From Endomychus coccineus (taxonomy: Eukaryota; Arthropoda; Insecta; Coleoptera; Endomychidae), in NCBI GenBank assembly GCA_958510875.1, contig OY294070.1, forward strand, positions 45,469,299-45,533,298: a stretch of DNA of 64,000 nt. The letters run 5' to 3'. Below, piece by piece: positions 11,463-20,743 of this stretch (position 1 is its first letter; every line of letters begins with the position of its first letter). The notes under the pieces are model-generated. The model had not been told where the DNA came from. It did not search any database and saw nothing but the letters and a program-made list of their open reading frames with translations. The position numbers and the translations under genes are program-made.

Positions 11463-11715
11463 AGACAGGGCAAGCTAAGAAAGCTAAACGAGATTGAGAG
11501 AAAGGCAGAACAAAGAGAGATAAAGAAAGTAAAGCATAAGGAAAGTAAAGGATAAGGCAGAAAGGAAATAAGGATCCCCGCTAATTTTCAGGAGTGTGGA
11601 GGTTGGTGGGTTTCTTATTGGCAGTGGTTCCAGGGAAAAGTGGGGGAGGGTTAAACTAATGCTTAAAGTCCGCCGGACAGGAAGGAAGGGGTGAAAATCC
11701 CCACAGTTATTATCG

Positions 11716-11729
11716 TGTCCCTACCTACT
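11716..11729 (+). other. 14-bp R1-target-like junction in unit 1 (copies 17756-17769, 23794-23807)
   Basis: TGTCCCTACCTACT lies between the 3' end of one R1-like copy and the 5' region of the next. It differs by one base from TGTCCCTATCTACT of the 28S rRNA gene, where R1 elements insert and which they duplicate. The units carry it at 17756 and 23794 as well. Confidence 0.7.
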
Positions 11730-12317
11730 GGCGAGAGTATTAGGGGCTCGAGCCGAGTATTTGCATAAACCTTTGGTTTCAACTGGTCTGAGGACTGAGC
11801 TTTGAACAACAGTTGGTACTGAGGGGTGCACAAATTGAATGTGCCTTATTTCAGTCTCCGCTACACACGCACTTCCGGACGCAAGCTTTACCTGCGTGTG
11901 TGCCACGAGATTGCGAAATCTGCACAAGGTTTGAGCCCAGATAGCAAGCTACGCCCTTTCCGCGGGTCTCGTTATAAGTAACCCCTCGGGGTGAAACTAA
12001 CTAGTTGCCTCTGTGAACTCTGGGTCTGTAAACAACGTGTTACAGTACGGGGATCGCCGAACCCGCGGTAACCCAAGGACCTGAAGCTATCTCACGGTAG
12101 CTTCTTGAATATACCGTTAGTTAGGTCATGTCTCTGCTAAAGGGGGCTTGGCTTAGCCACCTGGCCCGCGAGGAGTAAACCTTTATAAATTATCCCTTAA
12201 TTCTACAGGTATGGAGAGTCACCTAAAGAATGAATGGCCTGGAGGAAGTCAGGTCGTTAGTCTCCCTTACCACGAGGACCGGGCAATCCTCGTGGGACAT
12301 GTTGCCTTCCCCGGAGG
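11730..12317 (+). other. 5' UTR of a second R1-like copy (B), hairpin-rich (copies in units 2 and 3)
   Basis: Starts with GGC directly after the 14-bp junction and leads to the 106-codon frame at 12318. It has several good hairpins: GAAGCTA/TAGCTTC (12082-12103), CCACGAGGA/TCCTCGTGG (about 12270-12297) and CCCCGGAGG/CCTCCGGGG (about 12309-12337). The equivalents in the other units are at 17770-18358 and 23808-24396. Confidence 0.55.
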
Positions 12318-12638
12318 ATGGGCGTCACCTCCGGGGCGATTTTGTGTTCTTCCCATACTCGTGGGTTCATTATAAATTATGATAAAATTAATGAAATAGA
12401 AGAGAAAGTGCGATGCTTTGTGTCGGCTGAGGCGAATAAAATCGCTATGACGCCCGGAATTACAATTTTGAAATTGTTTGCCGAATGTAGGGCCGAGTAC
12501 GAAAGTCCAATAGGCATGATTGAAAGATTAAAAGGGAGAATGGAAGAACTAAAGGTAAGGAAAGAGCGTGTGGAGTCTCTTGGTAGCGCTATAATAATCC
12601 GACGGATTATTACTTTTTGTATTGAGGCCTTTGGATAA
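12318..12638 (+). CDS. R1-like ORF1 N-terminal fragment (copies 18359-18679 and 24397-24717)
   Basis: A 106-codon frame, identical in length in the three units. The first third is poorly placed (it begins inside a hairpin), so a start at a later ATG is possible. The part CRAEYESPIGMIERLKGRME followed by ELKVRKERV is charged and probably coiled-coil. It resembles the N-terminal helix of R1-type ORF1 proteins, including the corresponding NERMTGRIGEMERKERAIKV stretch of R1-2 near 28010. It then ends at a stop; the zinc-knuckle part is absent. Position just after an R1-like 5' UTR supports this reading. It could also be a chance frame kept by the recent tandem duplication. Confidence 0.45.
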   Translation: MGVTSGAILCSSHTRGFIINYDKINEIEEKVRCFVSAEANKIAMTPGITILKLFAECRAEYESPIGMIERLKGRMEELKVRKERVESLGSAIIIRRIITFCIEAFG

Positions 12639-13346
12639 TATTGATTTAAATTCAAATTGAAAATTTTATAAATTATTATATCTTGAACACGATATACCAG
12701 ACAGACCTAGCGACGGTAATCTGAGTCCTCTTTCCTGTATCATTGGCCGGTCAGCCATGAACCATGCTTGTAACGTACTATTCGGTATTTTGTCTCGAGC
12801 GCCAGATTTTATTTGCGAGGTTTACTCCCCGGAAGAGTTCTCTGTGGTGACGGTCTCTTCTGACTGCGTTATACAGCCTGTGCCAGGGCAACTTCAGTGA
12901 AGAAATAAATTCCAGGGGTCAAAGTTCTCGAGATGGCTCGAAGTAGCTACTGAGTTGTAGATTTTACTTACCACTCGTAGGGTTCTGGGTTATTTCTCAA
13001 TTGGGATAGTACAGAGAAGATGTAATATATCACTAATATATAATTAAGGTTGTTCAAACATTTATTCAGGTAGGATTACAGTTATCAATAACCAACACCA
13101 ACGGGACGTAAGCGGGGAATAATGACGGAAGCGTCCTTAACTATTAAGCCGGGGAATTAAGCTAAGTCTTAAAAGGAAGCTACGGACACCAAAGCGTGCA
13201 AAGCGGGTAACTACGGCGGGTAATCAGCTCCGGTCGGGAAAACACTAGCAAGATCGGTAAAGCAACAAGCAAATCTAATGCATAAATCTCATTCAGTTTT
13301 CTCAACTAATATACGCCTTGTTACAGGCCAGTCCTAAAATATCTAC

Positions 13347-13350
<4 letters not shown>

Positions 13351-13392
<42 letters not shown>
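13351..13392. repeat. GA microsatellite (unit 1)
   Basis: About 21 GA repeats. The same locus has about 19 repeats in unit 2 (19391-19428) and about 10 in unit 3 (25430-25449), so it varies in length between otherwise near-identical units. Confidence 0.95.
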
Positions 13393-13394
<2 letters not shown>

Positions 13395-13470
13395 AAAGAG
13401 TGTTGCCTCGCAATCCTCGACTTCAGACAATATTAAATACTATACCGGCGGAAAAACCCGACAGCCTGTC

Positions 13471-13738
13471 GACGTTGCCGGGACGTACCCTTCACTTACT
13501 TCAGACAGAACCCCAGGGTAGTCGCGCTAGAAATTCTGCCCTTTTCAGATCCGAAAGTCCGCCCGCCCGTGTCGTCAGACTGCAGTTTCTCAATTCGCGG
13601 AAATGGTGTAACCAACCTACCGTCTGTTGACGTTGCTGGGACGTACCCTTCACTTACTTCAGACAGAACCCCAGGGTAGTCGCGCTAGAAATTCTGCCCT
13701 TTTCAGATCCGAAAGTCCGCCCGCCCGTGTCGTCAGAC
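13471..13738. repeat. Two 110-bp direct repeats in unit 1 (13471-13580, 13629-13738)
   Basis: Both begin GACGTTGC and end GTGTCGTCAGAC, with one or two differences. Each holds one 33-nt hairpin. A third, more diverged relative lies around 13775-13850 and retains the hairpin core. The pattern recurs in units 2 and 3. Confidence 0.9.
13506..13538. other. 33-nt hairpin motif, copy 1 of 3 per unit
   Basis: A 5-bp stem CAGAA/TTCTG closes a 23-nt loop that starts CCCCAGGG and ends CTAGAAA. Other copies: 13664-13696 and 13810-13842; unit 2 at 19543, 19701 and 19847; unit 3 at 25563, 25721 and 25867. In the third copy of each unit the stem is CTGTA/TACAG with the loop unchanged, so two base pairs are altered on both sides. 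Confidence 0.75.
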
Positions 13739-14135
13739 AGTGATCTTCGCACCACTATAAATAACACCTAATTAGTTGTCAGGACTTCCCGCCCTTTCAC
13801 CTTTAATGACTGTACCCCAGGGTAGTCGCGCTAGAAATACAGCCACCTCCAGCGATTAGGCGTTGGTTCCCGAAAACCTGAACTGGTGTTAACTTCAGTT
13901 TTAAATTTTTTCATTCAACCGAAACACGATCGGTCACCACGATACAATACCCTTGTTTTATCTCTCTTTAATTCACTAAAATTCAATACCCTAAACTCAA
14001 TTGAGGAAACGGTGAGATTCTCTGTTTTAAGCGGACTTATAATTACCTGATTAATATTTCGGTTTTGTTAAATTTTCGGTTAAGTTTCGGTTTCTCAAAT
14101 TGTTTTGTCTTGCAAGATGTTATCTCTTGGTTAAT

Positions 14136-14160
14136 AAGACAGTCTAAACTAGACTGTCTT
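14136..14160. other. Perfect 10-bp hairpin (copies in units 2 and 3)
   Basis: AAGACAGTCT and AGACTGTCTT flank a 5-nt loop. Function unknown; it could be a terminator-like hairpin or a protein-binding palindrome. Confidence 0.7.
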
Positions 14161-14706
14161 TCCTCAGCCACCGACTGGCTTTTATATGCTCCCAGCTAGT
14201 GGACATTCTGCTCCGGTGTATCCTCGCCGGCGCGGAATTGGTGGAAACCTGTTTTTTACTTATGACGCTTGTTTCGTTATTTGATAATGACACGGTTTTA
14301 CTACGATTTGAATGGAATCCACTATACACGATTCATGGATTCAAACTAAAACAAATATGACTTTTATAATGCAAAGGGCTACACCGGATAATATCCTTTA
14401 TCAATTACTCTATGACGATTTATCTATTCGGAACTTTTGGGATTCTACTGCTATATACGCATTTATGATGATTTAGAATATTCAATTACCCTGAATTATA
14501 ATTAATATGCGCATGCCTCAATCCACAATCTATAACATTCATGTAGAATTTAAGAGCTTCGTTACATGCTTTACAAATGTAAGCACGGCACGAGGTCAAT
14601 TGTCCTTTTTTCCCAGAGTCAGGAAAGTTTACGTGAAGTTGAACAGAGCAATTCTTTCGCCTAGTTAGATTCCTATTGGCTGTTGTTATATTTCATGGGC
14701 GAGAGA

Positions 14707-17700
14707 GTGTGGCAAATATACGGCTAAACAAAGAGCCGAAAACTTCCAGGAGGCGGCTATGAGTGCCTGTAGTGCCAAAAATACCCCTCCGAAGGGAAAA
14801 GATAACTGGCAAAGCCATCTGGTGGAATACAGCACTGCAAGTATTGAAAAGAAAGACTCGTAAAGCGAGAAAGAACGCTCAAAGAGAACAGGATGCAGAC
14901 ACGAGACGTGCACTGCAGGACGCCTATAAAAGGCAAAGACTAGAATACAAGGCAGCCGTCAAAGAGACGAAGTTGAGATCGCTAAGAGGAGTACTCTCTG
15001 GAGGGAGTCCGGAAGACCCCTGGGGCCTGGCATACAGGATCCTAGCAGCTAATAAGAGAGGCGTACCAACGACCTGGACCACCGTAGAAAACGGGGCAGG
15101 CGGATGGACAAATACACGAACAGAGACAGAGGCGCTTATTAGGAAGTACTTTCCTAAAGACGAGATCGAAACCGACACCGCCGAGAATCGGAAAACAAGA
15201 GGGCGTGCCCTTGAGTGGAACGAGGATCGGGATCTACCAATCTCCCTTTAGGAGTTGGAGGCAACGGTGAAGGGCAAATCAAAGAGAAAAGCCGCAGGCT
15301 TAGACAGATTCCCCACAGCTGGACTAGAGCAACTATTCCAAGCAGTGGGACAAGATATGTTGGACATGCTAAATGCATGTCTGAGTGCTGGGATATTCCC
15401 CAAAACATGGAAAACGGCCAGTATAGCCTGGCTGCCCAAGCCAAGTGGACCCGGATTGCGACCCGTGTGCCTAACGCCAGTAATAGGAAAGGTGTATGAT
15501 AAGATCTTGGCAACAAAACTATCATACCACCTAGAGAAACACCATCTGGTCTCGGAGAACCAGTTTGGTTTCAGGAAAGACAGAGGAACGATCGAAGCCC
15601 TAGACAGGGCGATAAACGAGCCTAAAATAGCGGAAAGAGGAAAGGCACGTACTAATGGTGACCTTAGACATAAATAATGCTTTTAACTCAGCCTGGCACC
15701 CACGACTGAGACTTTTGGTCTCGGAAAGTGGGTGCCCAGGAGATCTGGGGCGAGCAATAATAAACTTCCTGGAAGAACAGGACAGTAACGTCAGAAGGTA
15801 TAACGATAAAAACTGAAAGAGGATGTCCACAAGGATCGTGTCTAGGGCCGGTACTGTGGATACTCATAATAGAAGACTGGTTCAAAGAGATCGAAAAAGT
15901 CCAACGAGATTATGGGGTCACCATAAAGGTGCGAGCGTATGCCGACGACCAGTTAGTGACTTTAATAGGACCATCTGTGAGAAAGATAGCGGCCACGTGG
16001 AATAAGGTGCGGGATGCATGCCGGAGGTGGACTCGGATCCACAAGCTGCAGTACGCACCCGAAAAGACGGTCTCTATCTTCAGAGCAGCGAGAAATGGGA
16101 AAAACACTAGAATAGCCAAAGAACCAGTGTTAAAACTGGAGGACGGAACCAGGATTATACCTGGGGAAGCTATGAGATATGTAGGTATTATAATACATAG
16201 AGGCCTGCTATATGTCGAACATGCGAAATACGTAGCTGGGAAAATAACAGGCGCGGCGCACAAAGTGCGAGCCGTAGCCGGTAAGACATGGGGCACGGAC
16301 CCCAAAACGCTAAGAGCGATATGTGACGGAGCGATTAAACCAGCACTTATATACGGTGCAGAGATATGGGGCGGAAGAGGAACGGACTCTCGTGTCCAAA
16401 AGCATATGCTGGCAGCACAGAGATCGTTCCTAAGAGGTGTGACGATAGCGTACAAAACTACTTCCAATGCGGCTCTGGCGGTGCTGCCTTGTACACCACC
16501 GCTATGGGACGAGGCGGGGGTAAAATGTGCGCTCTGGAAAGGAATGGGTGACAAGTCCTTCGAAGGAAAGCCCGTTTTCGGCGAGGGACCCAACCAGGCA
16601 TGAGCAAGAGAAAGTGGAATATGGTGGAGGAAGTGGAGAACACGAACCACGGTACGTGGATTTTCACTGATGCCACCAAAGGACAAGACGGAAATGTCGG
16701 TTTGGTGTGGTAACACAACAAAACGGAATCGTGATAAGTACCGGAGGCAACAGACTCCAATCGTACTATCCAGTGCACATAGCTGAGCTATGGGCACTGG
16801 GGCAGGGAGCAAAAAGTTTGGCTCGAGTGCAGGTCGACGAGCTAAAATTGGCATGTGTTTCGAGAGTGGCCCTCTACACCCTCTCAGAACAGCATGACGG
16901 CGTTGCCTCAAAGGTAGAGAGATTTCTCAGAGAAATCGAGGAAAGAGGGACCAGAGTAAAACTTTGGTGGGCCTCGGATAGAGTTGCCGGAGTAGGAAAG
17001 GCAGACGAGATGGCAAGCAGAGTAAGCGGAAATCCGCAAGAGTTTGGCATGATAAAGGCTCCTACAACAAAGAGAATGTTGAAGAGCGACGTTGAAAGAA
17101 ACGTAATCGAAAAGTGGCAGGATAACTCGAATGAAGCCACGACAGGTAGACAAACCTACGAGACGATACCAGAAGTAGGTACGGAAAGGAGGAAATGGAG
17201 CCACCGAGCGGTGTGTCTCCTAACAGAGCATGGCCCCTTAAGGGCATACTCGAAGAGGGTACCGGAAAGTGTGAGCACTGCGAGATAGGTAGACAGGAAA
17301 CTACGGCAGACATAATGGGAGACTGCCAAGGCGGAAACCTCCGAGTCACGAGAGAAAGATTCAAGGAAAGACAAGAAGAAATAGACGGAACATACCCCTT
17401 CTGCGTCTCGAAGAAGACCAGTTGTGGGGAAGTAGAGAACTTCAATAGATGGGCGAAAGAACTGAGCCTAGAGGACGAGGAAATGGCAATTGATGCACAA
17501 TAGAGACAGGGCAAGCTAAGAAAGCTAAACGAGATTGAGAGAAAGGCAGAACAAAGAGAGATAAAGAAAGTAAAGCATAAGGAAAGTAAAGGATAAGGCA
17601 GAAAGGAAATAAGGATCCCCGCTAATTTTCAGGAGTGTGGAGGTTGGTGGGTTTCTTATTGGCAGTGGTTCCAGGGAAAAGTGGGGAGGGTTAAACTAAT

Positions 17701-19387
17701 GCTTAAAGTCCGCCGGACAGGAAGGAAGGGGTGAAAATCCCCACAGTTATTATCGTGTCCCTACCTACTGGCGAGAGTATTAGGGGCTCGAGCCGAGTAT
17801 TTGCATAAACCTTTGGTTTCAACTGGTCTGAGGACTGAGCTTTGAACAACAGTTGGTACTGAGGGGTGCACAAATTGAATGTGCCTTATTTCAGTCTCCG
17901 CTACACACGCACTTCCGGGCGCAAGCTTTACCTGCGTGTGTGCCACGAGATTGCGAAATCTGCACAAGGTTTGAGCCCAGATAGCAAGCTACGCCCTTTC
18001 CGCGGGTCTCGTTATAAGTAACCCCTCGGGGTGAAACTAACTAGTTGCCTCTGTGAACTCTGGGTCTGTAAACAACGTGTTACAGTACGGGGATCGCCGA
18101 ACCCGCGGTAACTCAAGGACCTGAAGCTATCTCACGGTAGCTTCTTGAATATACCGTTAGTTAGGTCATGTCTCTGATAACGGGGGGCTTGGCTTAGCCA
18201 CCTGGCCCGCGAGGAGTAAACCTTTATAAATTATCCCTTAATTCTACAGGTATGGAGAGTCACCTAAAGAATGAATGGCCTGGAGGAAGTCAGGTCGTTA
18301 GTCTCCCTTACCACGAGGACCGGGCAATCCTCGTGGGACATGTTGCCTTCCCCGGAGGATGGGCGTCACCTCCGGGGCGATTTTGTGTTCTTCCCATACT
18401 CGTGGGTTCATTATAAATTATGATAAAATTAATGAAATAGAAGAGAAAGTGCGATGCTTTGTGTCGGCTGAGGCGAATAAAATCGCTATGACGCCCGGAA
18501 TTACAATTTTGAAATTGTTTGCCGAATGTAGGGCCGAGTACGAAAGTCCAATAGGCATGATTGAAAGATTAAAAGGGAGAATGGAAGAACTAAAGGTAAG
18601 GAAAGAGCGTGTGGAGTCTCTTGGTAGCGCTATAATAATCCGACGGATTATTACTTTTTGTATTGAGGCCTTTGGATAATATTGATTTAAATTCAAATTG
18701 AAAATTTTATAAATTATTATATCTTGAACACGATATACCAGACAGACCTAGCGACGGTAATCTGAGTCCTCTTTCCTGTATCATTGGCCGGTCAGCCATG
18801 AACCATGCTTGTAACGTACTATTCGGTATTTTGTCTCGAGCGCCAGATTTTATTTGCGAGGTTTACTCCCCGGAAGAGTTCTCTGTGGTGACGGTCTCTT
18901 CTGACTGCGTTATACAGCCTGTGCCAGGGCAACTTCAGTGAAGAAATAAATTCCAGGGGTCAAAGTTCTCGAGATGGCTCGAAGTAGCTACTGAGTTGTA
19001 GATTTTACTTACCACTCGTAGGGTTCTGGGTTATTTCTCAATTGGGATAGTACAGAGAAGATGTAATATATCACTAATATATAATTAAGGTTGTTCAAAC
19101 ATTTATTCAGGTAGGATTACAGTTATCAATAACCAACACCAACGGGACGTAAGCGGGGAATAATGACGGAAGCGTCCTTAACTATTAAGCCGGGGAATTA
19201 AGCTAAGTCTTAAAAGGAAGCTACGGACACCAAAGCGTGCAAAGCGGGTAACTACGGCGGGTAATCAGCTCCGGTCGGGAAAACACTAGCAAGATCGGTA
19301 AAGCAACAAGCAAATCTAATGCATAAATCTCATTCAGTTTTCTCAACTAATATACGCCTTGTTACAGGCCAGTCCTAAAATATCTAC

Positions 19388-19431
<44 letters not shown>

Positions 19432-20743
19432 AAAGAGTGTTGCCTCGCAATCCTCGACTTCAGACAATATTAAATACTATACCGGCGGAAAAACCCGACA
19501 GCCTGTCGACGTTGCCGGGACGTACCCTTCACTTACTTCAGACAGAACCCCAGGGTAGTCGCGCTAGAAATTCTGCCCTTTTCAGATCCGAAAGTCCGCC
19601 CGCCCGTGTCGTCAGACTGCAGTTTCTCAATTCGCGGAAATGGTGTAACCAACCTACCGTCTGTTGACGTTGCTGGGACGTACCCTTCACTTACTTCAGA
19701 CAGAACCCCAGGGTAGTCGCGCTAGAAATTCTGCCCTTTTCAGATCCGAAAGTCCGCCCGCCCGTGTCGTCAGACAGTGATCTTCGCACCACTATAAATA
19801 ACACCTAATTAGTTGTCAGGACTTCCCGCCCTTTCACCTTTAATGACTGTACCCCAGGGTAGTCGCGCTAGAAATACAGCCACCTCCAGCGATTAGGCGT
19901 TGGTTCCCGAAAACCTGAACTGGTGTTAACTTCAGTTTTAAATTTTTTCATTCAACCGAAACACGATCGGTCACCACGATACAATACCCTTGTTTTATCT
20001 CTCTTTAATTCACTAAAATTCAATACCCTAAACTCAATTGAGGAAACGGTGAGATTCTCTGTTTTAAGCGGACTTATAATTACCTGATTAATATTTCGGT
20101 TTTGTTAAATTTTCGGTTAAGTTTCGGTTTCTCAAATTGTTTTGTCTTGCAAGATGTTATCTCTTGGTTAATAAGACAGTCTAAACTAGACTGTCTTTCC
20201 TCAGCCACCGACTGGCTTTTATATGCTCCCAGCTAGTGGACATTCTGCTCCGGTGTATCCTCGCCGGCGCGGAATTGGTGGAAACCTGTTTTTTACTTAT
20301 GACGCTTGTTTCGTTATTTGATAATGACACGGTTTTACTACGATTTGAATGGAATCCACTATACACGATTCATGGATTCAAACTAAAACAAATATGACTT
20401 TTATAATGCAAAGGGCTACACCGGATAATATCCTTTATCAATTACTCTATGACGATTTATCTATTCGGAACTTTTGGGATTCTACTGCTATATACGCATT
20501 TATGATGATTTAGAATATTCAATTACCCTGAATTATAATTAATATGCGCATGCCTCAATCCACAATCTATAACATTCATGTAGAATTTAAGAGCTTCGTT
20601 ACATGCTTTACAAATGTAAGCACGGCACGAGGTCAATTGTCCTTTTTTCCCAGAGTCAGGAAAGTTTACGTGAAGTTGAACAGAGCAATTCTTTCGCCTA
20701 GTTAGATTCCTATTGGCTGTTGTTATATTTCATGGGCGAGAGA
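14707..20743 (+). repeat. Tandem 6-kb unit 2
   Basis: The second unit, 6037 bp from the third, and nearly identical to it along its length. It carries the same RT/RNase H pseudogene, 14-bp junction, R1-like 5' end, hairpins and GA microsatellite in the same order. Confidence 0.95.
14763..17503 (+). pseudogene. R1-like RT/RNase H pseudogene in unit 2
   Basis: This is the unit-2 copy of the ORF2 3' part. The first frame (14763-15251) ends at a TAG absent from unit 1; the next carries KAAGLDRFPTAGL to QFGFRKDRGT (15255-15677). The YADD motif is at 15938-15949 in a frame running to 16603, intact where unit 1 has a nonsense codon. RNase H motifs are at about 16660-17040, including ELWAL, which unit 1 has lost by deletion. 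The CCHC-like end closes at 17503. No endonuclease precedes it, because the unit begins inside ORF2. Confidence 0.8.

Larger units (their letters stand above)
7641..11715 (+). mobile_element. R1-like non-LTR retrotransposon copy A, 5' truncated
   Basis: It begins inside ORF1 (zinc-knuckle part) directly against the R2-like element and continues through an APE-type endonuclease, RT, RNase H and a C-terminal CCHC-like motif to a 3' UTR. The 3' end is placed at 11715, because a 14-bp near match to the R1 target of 28S rRNA genes follows (11716-11729). ORF1 and ORF2 overlap by ATGA (7980-7983), an R1-type arrangement. ORF2 has many frameshifts. The part from 8702 onward is included in the tandem 6-kb units. 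Confidence 0.8.
8702..14706 (+). repeat. Tandem 6-kb unit 1
   Basis: The first of three head-to-tail units of about 6.0 kb. It starts at GTGTGGCAAATA within the R1-like ORF2 and ends at CATGGGCGAGAGA. It differs from units 2 and 3 at shared positions (for example CAG instead of the TAG seen at 15249 in unit 2, a 34-bp deletion near 10780, and a longer GA run), so units 2 and 3 are more closely related to each other. Confidence 0.95.
12660..14706. other. About 2 kb of unrecognised sequence with structured repeats (copies in units 2 and 3)
   Basis: No convincing gene is seen. The stretch holds a GA microsatellite (13351-13392), two 110-bp direct repeats (13471-13580 and 13629-13738), three copies of a 33-nt hairpin, and a perfect 10-bp hairpin at 14136-14160. 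It changes from GC-rich (13100-13900) to AT-rich (13900-14700). It sits between an R1-like 5' end and an R1-like ORF2 fragment, so it may be an unclassified insertion or a replaced part of an R1-like element. Equivalents: 18700-20743 and 24740-26747. Confidence 0.5.

Noticed and set aside
11716..11729. 28S rRNA gene fragment
   Set aside because: Only 14 bp match; flanks are not rRNA.
13351..13392. Arg/Glu-repeat protein frames over the GA run
   Set aside because: They are translations of a microsatellite with variable length between units.
13506..13842. Hammerhead ribozyme
   Set aside because: GAAA is present but the CUGAUGA core and a third stem are not.
15910..16911. 333-codon minus-strand frame (also at 21947-22948; shorter at 9903-10709)
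   Set aside because: It lies antisense to the R1-like RT/RNase H, whose motifs explain the sequence. No domain is seen on the minus strand.
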